Shown: positions 23,875 through 31,130 of the stretch, piece by piece
Numbering within the stretch: position 1 is the first letter of the stretch
Layout of the letters: every line of letters begins with the position of its first letter
Assembly: GCA_964527215.1 (NCBI GenBank)
Contig: CAZGNZ010000029.1
Coordinates: forward strand, 1 to 56,674
Source: CAZGNZ01 sp964527215
Lineage (GTDB): Bacteria > Fidelibacterota > Marinisomatia > SCGC-AAA003-L08 > JACNLC01
DNA: 56,674 nucleotides
Direction of reading: 5' to 3'
Made by a program: the position numbers and the translations under genes
Notes under the pieces: model-generated
What the model was told of the DNA's origin: nothing
What the model saw: only the letters and a program-made list of their open reading frames with translations
The model's database searches: none

Positions 23875-24714
23875 ATGTCTAAAATGTATGAAGTTTTATA
23901 TCGTGAAGAACTGGCACCCCAGATTGTGCTGTTCAATGTGTATGCTCCTGTTGCTGCCCACGCCATGAAAGCCGGGCAGTTTATTATTCTGAGAGTCGAT
24001 GAACATGGTGAGCGTATTCCCATTTCTATTTCAGGGTGGGATTCTGAAGCCGGCACGATCCGGATTGTCATCATGGCTGCCGGGCGGACATCCACTGAGG
24101 CCACCCGGCTGCAGCAGGGCGACTGCTTTCAGGATATTGTGGGACCGCTCGGACAGCGCTCTCATGTTGAAAAGCTGGATGGAACCGTGGTCGTAATCGG
24201 CGGCGGATACGGTACCGGCGCTGTAATTCCAACTGCCCGTGACATGAAGGAACTGGGCAACAGGGTTGTCGGAATTGTCGGAGCCCGTTCGGAAAACCTG
24301 ATTCTTCTGGAAGATGAACTGCGGGATGTCTGTGATGATGTCATTATCACCACCAATGACGGTTCAAAAGGCATTGAGGGCTTCGTCACCCACGGTCTGC
24401 AGCAGCTCATTGATCAGGAAAAAGTATCCTACGTACTTGCAGTGGGTCCCGTTCCAATGATGAAGGCTGTATCTGAAATGACAAAACCGCATGCCATTCA
24501 GACCTGGGTCAGTTTGAATGCCATCATGGTTGACGGTACCGGTATGTGTGGAGCATGCCGCTGTCAGGTGGGTGGAAAGACCAGATTTGCCTGTTTCCAC
24601 GGTCCGGATTTTAATGGTCATGAAGTTGATTTTGATGAGCTGGTAGCGCGCCAGCGCATGTTCGCCGTACAAGAAAAAACTGCAATGGACGCACTGGAAG
24701 GAGCGCATGTCTGA
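23875..24714 (+). CDS. NfnA-like ferredoxin:NADP oxidoreductase small subunit (SudB type)
   Basis: A 279-residue FAD/NAD-binding protein with a [2Fe-2S] site. The flavin domain includes AGQFIILRVDEHGERIPISI near 33. The nucleotide domain includes VVIGGGYGTGAVIPTARDMK near 104 and GPVPMMKAVSEM near 190. CGACRCQVGG...FACFHGPDFNGHEVDF near 222-245 is the dihydroorotate-dehydrogenase-B-type cluster-binding tail. With the next gene this makes the NfnAB / sulfide dehydrogenase-like pair. In anaerobes that complex bifurcates electrons between NADPH, NAD+ and ferredoxin. The stop shares one base with the next start. A sulfide dehydrogenase or glutamate synthase-like role is possible. Confidence 0.85.
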   Translation: MSKMYEVLYREELAPQIVLFNVYAPVAAHAMKAGQFIILRVDEHGERIPISISGWDSEAGTIRIVIMAAGRTSTEATRLQQGDCFQDIVGPLGQRSHVEKLDGTVVVIGGGYGTGAVIPTARDMKELGNRVVGIVGARSENLILLEDELRDVCDDVIITTNDGSKGIEGFVTHGLQQLIDQEKVSYVLAVGPVPMMKAVSEMTKPHAIQTWVSLNAIMVDGTGMCGACRCQVGGKTRFACFHGPDFNGHEVDFDELVARQRMFAVQEKTAMDALEGAHV

Positions 24715-26144
24715 TGGAAAAACTGAGTATTAAAGAAAGAATGAAAATCCCGCGCACGGTAATGCCGGAGCAGAAGCCTGAGGTACGGATCACCAATTTT
24801 GGTGAAGTACCCCTCGGATTTTCGGAAGATGATGCTGTCATCGAGGCTCAGCGCTGTATTGAATGCAAGAAACCGCAGTGCGTCGCGGGCTGTCCCGTCG
24901 GGATTGATATCCCCGGTTTCCTCCGTCATATCGCAGAACGGGATTTTGACGGTGCAGTGAAAAAAATCCGTGAAACCAATTTTCTTCCCGCCATATGCGG
25001 CCGCGTCTGTCCCCAGGACCAGCAGTGCGAACTGGTTTGTGTTGTCGGCAGAAAAGGCAAGCCGGTTTCCATCGGATACCTGGAACGCTTTGTTTCAGAC
25101 TATGAACGCAGGAACGGTCTGCGGAAAAAAGCAGAATGCGCACCTCCCACCGGTCACAAAGTTGCCGTGGTGGGATCCGGTCCGGCCGGACTGACTGCTG
25201 CCTACGAACTGGTCCACAGAGGCCACGATGTAACCGTTTACGAGGCCTTTCACCGTGCAGGCGGTGTACTCGTTTACGGTATCCCCCGTTTCAGACTTCC
25301 ACTGGATGTAATTGATGAGGACGTTCAGGCTCTGGTGGATCTGGGTGTAAAATTCCAGTATAATACCATCGTGGGCAAGTCAATGACACTGGATGAGCTG
25401 ATGGGTCCGGAATATGGTTTCAGCGCGGTGTTTGTCGGTACCGGCGCCGGCCTCCCGAAAATGCTTGGCATCAAGGGCGAAAACTACAACGGCATATATT
25501 CAGCCAATGAGTATCTCACTCGCATCTATCTGATGGGAGCGCTGGAATTCCCCAAAAACATTACCCCGATCAACCAGGGTCATAAAGTGGCTGTCATTGG
25601 TGCAGGAAATACGGCAATGGACGTTGCCAGAACGGCAAAACGAATGGGTGCTGATGTGACCGTTTACTACCGCCGTTCCCAGGAAGAAGCACCGGCCAGA
25701 ACGGAAGAACTGCGCCATGCGATGGAAGAGTTCATTACATTTAAATTCCTGACCAATCCAATCGAGTTTATTGGCGGGGACGACTATGCTGTTAAGCAAA
25801 TCAAATGTGAAGTAATGACGCTTGCAGAGCCAGATGACAGCGGCCGCCGCCGTCCCATCGGAACCGGTGAAACCTTCATTGAGCCGGTGGATACCGTGGT
25901 TTTCTCCCTTGGCTGCAACGTAAATCCCATTATCACCGATTCCACTCCGGAAATCGAAACCGATCAGTGGGGTGTGGTAAAAGCCAATTCTGAAACCATG
26001 GCCACCTCCAAAAAAGGCGTTTTTGCCGGCGGAGATATCATTACCGGCGGTGCAAAAGTGATTACTGCCATGGGACAGGCCAAAGGGGCCGCTGCTGCCA
26101 TGCATGATTATGTGATGAGCCTTGAGAAACCCGTCCATGCATAA
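24714..26144 (+). CDS. NfnB-like large subunit (GltD/GltA-type NADPH oxidoreductase)
   Basis: A 476-residue flavoprotein often annotated NADPH-dependent glutamate synthase, homotetrameric. N-terminal cysteine blocks CIECKKPQCVAGCPVGIDIP (near 46) and CGRVCPQDQQCELVC (near 95) bind two 4Fe-4S clusters. KVAVVGSGPAGLTAAYELVH near 147 binds FAD. KVAVIGAGNTAMDVARTAKR near 290 binds NADP(H). FAGGDIITGGAKVITAMGQA near 443 is the terminal FAD contact. The preceding SudB/NfnA-like gene strongly favours the NADH-dependent reduced ferredoxin:NADP oxidoreductase or sulfide dehydrogenase complex over true glutamate synthase. The nearby transhydrogenase serves the same NADPH pool. Confidence 0.88.
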   Translation: MEKLSIKERMKIPRTVMPEQKPEVRITNFGEVPLGFSEDDAVIEAQRCIECKKPQCVAGCPVGIDIPGFLRHIAERDFDGAVKKIRETNFLPAICGRVCPQDQQCELVCVVGRKGKPVSIGYLERFVSDYERRNGLRKKAECAPPTGHKVAVVGSGPAGLTAAYELVHRGHDVTVYEAFHRAGGVLVYGIPRFRLPLDVIDEDVQALVDLGVKFQYNTIVGKSMTLDELMGPEYGFSAVFVGTGAGLPKMLGIKGENYNGIYSANEYLTRIYLMGALEFPKNITPINQGHKVAVIGAGNTAMDVARTAKRMGADVTVYYRRSQEEAPARTEELRHAMEEFITFKFLTNPIEFIGGDDYAVKQIKCEVMTLAEPDDSGRRRPIGTGETFIEPVDTVVFSLGCNVNPIITDSTPEIETDQWGVVKANSETMATSKKGVFAGGDIITGGAKVITAMGQAKGAAAAMHDYVMSLEKPVHA

Positions 26145-26149
26145 GGACG

Positions 26150-26171
26150 GTCAGTCAGGAAGCTGACTGAC
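26150..26171 (+). terminator. First hairpin after the Nfn-like operon
   Basis: GTCAGTCAG (26150-26158), loop GAAG, CTGACTGAC (26163-26171): a perfect 9-bp stem with a GNRA-like tetraloop, starting six bases after the NfnB-like stop. No T run follows. It probably protects the mRNA 3' end or helps the stronger hairpin 40 bases downstream. Confidence 0.6.
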
Positions 26172-26207
26172 ACCCTGGAGTGTCTCCATCTCCAATTGGG
26201 AAATCTT

Positions 26208-26240
26208 ACCGGCCGGCTTGCTCCGGCCGGTTTTGGTTTA
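26208..26240 (+). terminator. Rho-independent terminator of the Nfn-like operon
   Basis: ACCGGCCGG (26208-26216), loop CTTGCT, CCGGCCGGT (26223-26231), then TTTTGGTTTA. The stem is a strong, fully paired GC-rich 9 bp. It ends the plus-strand operon that begins at 23543. Confidence 0.85.
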
Positions 26241-26305
26241 TTGAAATTTCCATCCCAGGAATTAAATTTCCGACTGATATATTAATTCGAAAGCGATTAT
26301 TGACC

Positions 26306-26515
26306 ATGAAAATTCCACTACCTCGTCAGGGTGACTTGTTTGACCGGCTGAGAGAACTGACCGCGGAAGAACGCGGCAAACTGCAGCTTGTGTTTGACGG
26401 AGATCAAATTTGTCTGGAACCGTTGAATTCCGGCGAACGCGGCCTTCAGCTGAAAGATAAATCGGATCATGACATTCTGCTGGCATATCTGGAACTGAAA
26501 AATCAGTTGACGTAA
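26306..26515 (+). CDS. Small hypothetical protein
   Basis: A 69-residue charged soluble protein (MKIPLPRQGDLFDRLRELTA, then ERGKLQLVFDGDQI and ILLAYLELKNQLT). I chose ATG 26306 rather than an upstream codon in the same frame because the upstream codons would run through the terminator hairpin at 26208-26240. Eleven bases separate it from the hydrolase gene, suggesting a two-gene unit. No family was recognised. Confidence 0.55.
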   Translation: MKIPLPRQGDLFDRLRELTAEERGKLQLVFDGDQICLEPLNSGERGLQLKDKSDHDILLAYLELKNQLT

Positions 26516-26526
26516 ACGGACAGGTT

Positions 26527-27195
26527 ATGCCGAACCTGATATACGACTCGATGAAGTTCGGGGAACGTCCCAGCCGGGCGGTGGTGGCTCTGCACGGGTG
26601 GCAGGGTGACAAAGACAGCCTGAAGCAGATTGCCCAGTCACTGAAACTGGATAACACTGAATGGTTCTTTCCGGATGCACCCTATCTGGAAGACGGTGAC
26701 CCAAAACGCCGGTCATGGTCTTTTGAGCTGTATCCCGGACAGTGGGAAATGGAGGAAGGAAGGAAGCTGGTTCAGCAGCTTTTTAATGAGATTGTGCTTC
26801 AGAAATATCATTCAGAAAATGTGTTTGCGTTTGGATTTTCACAGGGTGCACTTGTCTGTTATGAGTATGTACTGCAACTTGAAAATCCGCTGGCAGGCAT
26901 CTTTCCCGTCGCGGGATTTCTGCACGATCCACACACAGACCGGCCCCGTTTTCATCCGTCACAGCACGATACGGTCATTCTCATCGGTCACGGCCGTCAG
27001 GATGACACCGTTCCCGTTGAAGCATCAGAAAAAGCTTTTCGGCAGCTGAAAGAACAGGGAGCGCGGGCAGAACTGCTGATCTATAATGGGAAACACAAAA
27101 TTGGAATTGAATACATGCGCGAAATGAAAAAGCGCATCACCCATCATCCCGTCCGGAGTAACCCTCAGGACCAGCCTTCTTCTTCAATAATATAA
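26527..27195 (+). CDS. Alpha/beta-hydrolase of the phospholipase/carboxylesterase family
   Basis: A 222-residue cytosolic esterase. The oxyanion-side block VVALHGWQGDKDSLKQIAQS lies near residue 20. The nucleophile elbow is FAFGFSQGALVCYE near 101, with Ser in GFSQG. The acid is in GRQDDTVPVEAS near 160, and the catalytic His is in YNGKHKIGIEYM near 190. The order Ser-Asp-His and the GFSQG form match the YpfH/acyl-protein thioesterase-like branch. It is convergent with coaBC and their ends overlap by 31 bases. The substrate is unknown. Confidence 0.85.
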   Translation: MPNLIYDSMKFGERPSRAVVALHGWQGDKDSLKQIAQSLKLDNTEWFFPDAPYLEDGDPKRRSWSFELYPGQWEMEEGRKLVQQLFNEIVLQKYHSENVFAFGFSQGALVCYEYVLQLENPLAGIFPVAGFLHDPHTDRPRFHPSQHDTVILIGHGRQDDTVPVEASEKAFRQLKEQGARAELLIYNGKHKIGIEYMREMKKRITHHPVRSNPQDQPSSSII

Positions 27196-28373
27196 TTCAG
27201 AATCTTTCGGGCAATTCGGTCCTTCCGGTCCGTGGGAAATTCCGCACTGTTCCCGTTTTGACTGTAAACATACACATGGTTGGTGCTGCTTTCGAATCCG
27301 GCTCCCGGTTCATTGGCATAATTCAGCACAATATGATCTGCACCTTTGGCAGCCATTTTCCGTTTTGCCTCCCGTTCACCGTTTTCCGTTTCCAGTGCAA
27401 AAGCGACGATTCTGGCATCGGTCCGGGATTTAATTCCGGCGAGAATATCCGGTGCCGGCGTCAGTTTCAGGATTTTCTCCTGTGAGCCGCGCTTGATTTT
27501 CTGCTCTGCAGGATTTTCCACAGAAAAATCGGAAACCGCTGCAGCCATCACAATCAGATCAAAATCCTGATTGTCTATCTCCCGCCTGACTGCCGTTTCC
27601 ATCTCGGCGGCGGATTCTATTTTAATCCGTTTTGTTTCAGGAACTTCAGGGAGCGCAACCGGACCGGATACCAGTGTAACCCGGGCACCGGAATCCCGCG
27701 CTGCTTCAGCCAGTGCATACCCCATCCTGCCGCTGGAGCGATTTGAAAGATAGCGTACCGGATCAATGGCCTCCCGGGTAGGCCCTGCAGTGACCAGTAC
27801 TTTTTTTCCATTCAACGGCTGAGGAATATCAAAAAGTTCGCGGATGGTATCCATAATCAGTCCGATTTCCGGCAGTCTTCCGGCTCCTTCATGAAGACTT
27901 GCCAGCGGGCCAGTGTCCGGATCAAGAATCCTTTTTCCTCGACGCCGAAGCTTGATAACAGCCTCCATTGTTGCAGGATTTTCCCACATTCTGAAATTCA
28001 TCGCCGGGACAAACAAGGTGGGCTGTTCGCAAACCGCAAGTGTGGTTGATACCAGATCATCGGCAATTCCGGCTGCCGCTTTTGTAAGAATATTGGCAGT
28101 GGCCGGCAGGATGATCAGAGCGTCAAGATTTATGGCGAATCCAATATGCTCCAATCCGGCTTTCGGGGTTTTAGGGAACAGCTCGGTGGCTACTTCCTGA
28201 TCGGTGAGAGCGGCAAAACTGGCTTTGCCTACGAACTCCTGTGCCGAATTCGTCATCATCACCTGAACAACCGCCCCTTCCTTGCGCAGCAGTCGAATCA
28301 CTTCGCAGGCTTTGTATGCCGCAATGGATCCTGTAACGCCAATTAGTATCTCTTTTCCTTTTAGTTCGGACAT
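27165..28373 (-). CDS. coaBC: Bifunctional phosphopantothenoylcysteine decarboxylase / synthetase
   Basis: A 402-residue fusion for two steps of coenzyme A synthesis. The N-terminal CoaC flavoprotein opens with KEILIGVTGSIAAYKACEVI and has LPATANILTKAAAGIADDLV, CEQPTLFVPAMNFRMWENPA (the PAMNxxMW motif) and DTGPLASLHEGAGRLPEI. The C-terminal CoaB (from about residue 188) has KVLVTAGPTREAIDPVRYLS, NRSSGRMGYALAEAA, VMAAAVSDFSVENPA and the lysine-containing KIKRG. Length is normal. It is followed 41 bases upstream on the same strand by an acetyltransferase gene, which may be co-transcribed. Confidence 0.96.
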   Translation of the reverse strand: MSELKGKEILIGVTGSIAAYKACEVIRLLRKEGAVVQVMMTNSAQEFVGKASFAALTDQEVATELFPKTPKAGLEHIGFAINLDALIILPATANILTKAAAGIADDLVSTTLAVCEQPTLFVPAMNFRMWENPATMEAVIKLRRRGKRILDPDTGPLASLHEGAGRLPEIGLIMDTIRELFDIPQPLNGKKVLVTAGPTREAIDPVRYLSNRSSGRMGYALAEAARDSGARVTLVSGPVALPEVPETKRIKIESAAEMETAVRREIDNQDFDLIVMAAAVSDFSVENPAEQKIKRGSQEKILKLTPAPDILAGIKSRTDARIVAFALETENGEREAKRKMAAKGADHIVLNYANEPGAGFESSTNHVYVYSQNGNSAEFPTDRKDRIARKILNYIIEEEGWS

Positions 28374-28414
28374 ATGAATCCTCTTTGCAAATATTTATTG
28401 ACCCGGTTTTACCC

Positions 28415-28999
28415 TCAATCCAAATATTCAAATTCCCCGGCCAGGATGGAATACAGTTTAAAATCTGTATGTTCACCTTTAACCAGTGCCCGCTCCCGAA
28501 GCAAGCCCTCATAATGCATTCCCACGTTTTTCAGCACAATCTGTGACGGGAAATTCTTGACCCGGGTCCTGGCTTCAATCCGGTGCAGCCGAAGCGTATG
28601 AAAGCCAAACAGCAGAACCGCACGTACTGCCTCTGTCATAATCCTTCGCTTGCGGTAAGGCACAGAAAGAACGTAACCCATCTCACAGAACTGATGTTCG
28701 AAACAGAAATCTGACAGGGAGCACATTCCGATGAGTTTCCGGTCTGCCTTGTACACAATTCCAAAACCGATTGATTCATGTGTCTCAAACTGGGAACGGA
28801 GCTGCTGTTCAATGAAGGTTCCTGTTTCATCCGGACTGGTGTGGTGCTCCCAGCAGAGATAGCGGGTGGTTCCCTCATCGGATGCATATTCAAATATATC
28901 CTGCTGATCTTCAAACCCGATTTCTCTCAGTAACAGCCGCGGGGTTTCCAGGCGGGGCCGTCCGTTGATAATTTCTGCCAATTTATTCTCGTTTACCAT
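28415..28999 (-). CDS. GNAT-family N-acetyltransferase (RimJ-like)
   Basis: A 194-residue acetyltransferase. RPRLETPRLLLREIGFEDQQ near residue 16 is the RimJ/RimL-type opening. FGIVYKADRKLIGMCSLSDF and MGYVLSVPYRKRRIMTEAVR near 110 (acetyl-CoA-binding, degenerate Q/RxxGxG/A) are followed by LHRIEARTRVKNFPSQIVLK and NVGMHYEGLLRERALVKGEH, typical of this branch. I chose ATG 28999 over the in-frame TTG 29029, which overlaps the upstream methyltransferase. A GGGAT sequence lies just before 28999. Likely substrates are an amino-terminal residue or a small amine; not decidable. Confidence 0.82.
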   Translation of the reverse strand: MVNENKLAEIINGRPRLETPRLLLREIGFEDQQDIFEYASDEGTTRYLCWEHHTSPDETGTFIEQQLRSQFETHESIGFGIVYKADRKLIGMCSLSDFCFEHQFCEMGYVLSVPYRKRRIMTEAVRAVLLFGFHTLRLHRIEARTRVKNFPSQIVLKNVGMHYEGLLRERALVKGEHTDFKLYSILAGEFEYLD

Positions 29000-29010
29000 G
29001 CTGATCCCGA

Positions 29011-29646
29011 CTATTTCAGTTTTACACAAACCATTAAGCCATCCCGAATATCGAATAACCGATTCCAGATTCGGTCATCCTGCTGTATTAATTCACCGGT
29101 TTGCCGCAATGCCAGGGCTTCTTCTGTTTTGGGTTCAATGACTGTACCGCTCCAGAGCATATTGTCCAGAACCATTATACCGCCTGTGCGGAGTTTCTGA
29201 AATCCGATCCGGGTATATTCCGGATAGGAAGTTTTATCAGCATCCACAAATATCAAATCGAAACAGCCGTCGGGAAATGACAAAACGGTTTCCCGTGCCG
29301 GTCCCTCATGGAGTCTGATTTTTTCTGCCAGTCCGGATTCCTCGAAAAAGGATCGTGCAATCCGGGCATGGGTTTCGTCTGCTTCACAGGTGTCAATGAT
29401 ACCGTGTGCAGGAAGGACTTCCGCCAGTTTCAGCGCAGCGTAGCCGGTAAAGGTGCCAATCTCAAGAATTCTGGCAGCATTTCCAAATCGGGCCAGAACC
29501 TGGAGAAACGCTCCTACTTCCGGTCCGCTGAGCATCCGCGGATTTTCTGTTTTCTCCAGCGTTGTACGGATGATTTTCTGAAAAAGCGGACCATCCTGAT
29601 GGCTGTGATTCTGGCAGTATTGAATTATTTGATCTTTTTTTTCCAT
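29011..29646 (-). CDS. Class I SAM-dependent O-methyltransferase (COMT/CaOMT family)
   Basis: A 211-residue methyltransferase. LSGPEVGAFLQVLARFGNAA near 38 and ILEIGTFTGYAALKLAEVLP near 60 bind S-adenosylmethionine. IDTCEADETHARIARSFF gives the acidic second strand, and FDLIFVDADKTSYPEYTRIG near 130 is the metal-binding DADK motif of catechol/caffeoyl-CoA-type enzymes. GGIMVLDNMLWSGTV contains the conserved DN. The end is RDGLMVCVKLK. The natural substrate (a catechol or flavin-like phenol) is unknown. It lies 12 bases upstream of the acetyltransferase start and 27 bases downstream of a glutaredoxin gene. Confidence 0.88.
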   Translation of the reverse strand: MEKKDQIIQYCQNHSHQDGPLFQKIIRTTLEKTENPRMLSGPEVGAFLQVLARFGNAARILEIGTFTGYAALKLAEVLPAHGIIDTCEADETHARIARSFFEESGLAEKIRLHEGPARETVLSFPDGCFDLIFVDADKTSYPEYTRIGFQKLRTGGIMVLDNMLWSGTVIEPKTEEALALRQTGELIQQDDRIWNRLFDIRDGLMVCVKLK

Positions 29647-29673
29647 AACATGCAGTTGCTGTGCGGCCGGTAT

Positions 29674-29964
29674 TTACTCGGCTGGACATTGCCCGGCTGG
29701 TGCACTTTCCGCCTCAGGCGGATTGAGAACCGCTTCCAGTTCTCCATTCCTTTTCAATTCCAGCATTTCACTGAATCCGCCAATGGACTTGCCGCGAATC
29801 ACGATTTGCGGTACGGTCCGGCCACCCGTCATCTCAGACAGTCTTTCACGAGATATATTGGCAGTAATTATGTCAATTTCTTCGTAACTGACCCCTTCCG
29901 CCTCAAGCAGCTGTTTTGCATTTACACAATAACCGCAATAGGGCAGGGTGTACATTTTTATCAT
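29674..29964 (-). CDS. Glutaredoxin
   Basis: A 96-residue thiol-disulfide oxidoreductase. The active site is YTLPYCGYCVNAKQLL, giving CGYC rather than the textbook CPYC. GGRTVPQIVIRGKSIGGFSE near 47 has the cis-Pro TVPQ and the glutathione-binding GG. The last 20 residues are an acidic, proline-rich tail (NPPEAESAPAGQ) beyond the usual fold and carry one extra Cys. The gene is divergent from the UGA-containing peroxiredoxin, 178 bases away, making it a natural reductant for that enzyme. Confidence 0.9.
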   Translation of the reverse strand: MIKMYTLPYCGYCVNAKQLLEAEGVSYEEIDIITANISRERLSEMTGGRTVPQIVIRGKSIGGFSEMLELKRNGELEAVLNPPEAESAPAGQCPAE

Positions 29965-30141
29965 TTTCTCTCCGTTTAGGACCCTATAATTTAGGCCGAA
30001 TCATCACTCAGTTTAGGGGCATTCCCTGAAAATTAACATCATCGCCAACGACAGAAAATAACTGTGTCATGCCATGTGTGATATGTTGTAAAGTTAAATT
30101 CGAAATTTTTTGAATGTGTTGATTTTTTATCAGGAGGACAA

Positions 30142-30597
30142 ATGGTTTTATGTGCAGGTGACCGCGCACCGGATTTTTCACTGCCGGATGCATATGGCAG
30201 CACAGTGACTTTGAACGATTTCAAGGGACAAAAACTGGTACTGTGGTTTTTCCCAAAGGCCAATACCCCGGGATGAGCTGCTGAAGGCTTGAGTTTCAAG
30301 CAGGAATTTGAGGAATACGACAAATTAAATATTCAGATTGTCGGAATGTCCGCCGACCCGCCATCCAAACAAAAGAAATTCGTTGAGAAATATGGCTTTC
30401 AGTTTCCAATGCTGTGTGACGAATCTCATGAAGTGCTGGAAGCTTACGGAGTATGGGGATTAAAAAAATTCATGGGGCGGGAATATTTGGGCATCACCCG
30501 AACCACCTATATCATTGATGAAACCGGGAGCATTGAAAAAGTCTATTCAAAAGTAAAGACCAAGACCCATGCCTGTGATATCCTCAATGACTGGTAA
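30142..30597 (+). CDS. bcp: Peroxiredoxin of the Bcp/PrxQ type, probable selenoprotein (in-frame UGA as Sec45)
   Basis: Read through one in-frame TGA (30274-30276), the gene encodes 151 residues that align end to end with Bcp/PrxQ peroxiredoxins. Blocks are GDRAPDFSLPDAYGSTVTL, LVLWFFPKANTPG-U-AAEGL, FKQEFEEYDKLNIQIVGMSA, KKFVEKYGFQFPMLCDES and TTYIIDETGSIEKVYSKV. The TGA falls exactly on the peroxidatic cysteine of the family's TPGC motif, so position 45 is most simply selenocysteine. ATG 30142 has an AGGAGG 4 bases upstream. A short hairpin with a G at the start of its loop follows the TGA at SECIS distance. The usual resolving Cys five residues later is absent (AAEG). Alternatives are a nonsense mutant, or re-initiation at TTG 30289. 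Confidence 0.85.
30287..30301 (+). promoter_or_regulatory. Putative bacterial SECIS hairpin in the peroxiredoxin mRNA
   Basis: GCUUGA (30287-30292), loop GUU, UCAAGC (30296-30301): a perfect 6-bp stem beginning 11 bases after the UGA. The loop opens with G, the base contacted by SelB in the E. coli fdhF element, and the spacing is close to that element. An outer CUGC/GCAG pairing (30278-30281 with 30300-30303) could extend it. Position and loop fit; SelB genes are not in the window. Confidence 0.6.
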
Positions 30598-30657
30598 CTG
30601 TCAATAAGAAGAATTTGATCACAGCCAACAGAAAGCACTCCTGAAAAAACAGGATTC

Positions 30658-31128
30658 TTATTCTTGTTTCCCAACTTTCCTGCGCAGTGCCGAGTAACAG
30701 GGATCCTGCGGATCATCGGTCCAGAGGTGAACAATCATACAGCCGTCCTGAATTACCTGGAAGCGGGCCGTATCAGGGAAAATATTATTGATTTGTATCA
30801 GGGCCTGGGCAGCTGTTTCAGGGGTATCGTACCGAATGGCATTGATTCCATTTTCCGCAAGTCCCGTAAACAGGGAAAACAGTCCTTCCTTTGCAAACGG
30901 CGCCAGCATGGTGTCGCCCATCAGCTGATATGAAAACAGATTCAGGAAATCCAGGCTGTCAGTGATAAATGGATTGCGGGGAATTCCGTACGGATACACC
31001 CTGTTTTCCGGCAGTTCCACCAGCCGGCATTCTTCAGGCAGCTCTGAGTCGGAATACCTGTATTTTTCAACACCGGGATGGGTGCAGGCCGTAAAGCCCA
31101 TCAGCAGTACCCAAAAGAGATATTTCAT
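30658..31128 (-). CDS. Hypothetical lipoprotein
   Basis: A 156-residue protein with a lipoprotein signal (MKYLFWVLLMGFTACTHPG; lipobox FTAC, Cys at residue 15), so it is presumably anchored to a membrane on the periplasmic side. The mature part has no recognised domain. Visible pieces are ENRVYPYGIPRNPFITDSL, MGDTMLAPFAKEGLFSLFTG and FQVIQDGCMIVHLWTDDPQD. It begins 2 bases after the end of the threonine synthase gene on the same strand, so the two may be co-transcribed. Confidence 0.7.
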   Translation of the reverse strand: MKYLFWVLLMGFTACTHPGVEKYRYSDSELPEECRLVELPENRVYPYGIPRNPFITDSLDFLNLFSYQLMGDTMLAPFAKEGLFSLFTGLAENGINAIRYDTPETAAQALIQINNIFPDTARFQVIQDGCMIVHLWTDDPQDPCYSALRRKVGKQE

Positions 31129-31130
31129 TT

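Noticed and set aside
26180..26305. Upstream extension of the small gene at 26306
   Set aside because: It would be translated through the strong terminator at 26208-26240.
30289..30597. Truncated peroxiredoxin starting at TTG 30289
   Set aside because: It would lack the thioredoxin-fold start and the catalytic residue, and has no ribosome site; the UGA read-through model explains the conserved upstream half.
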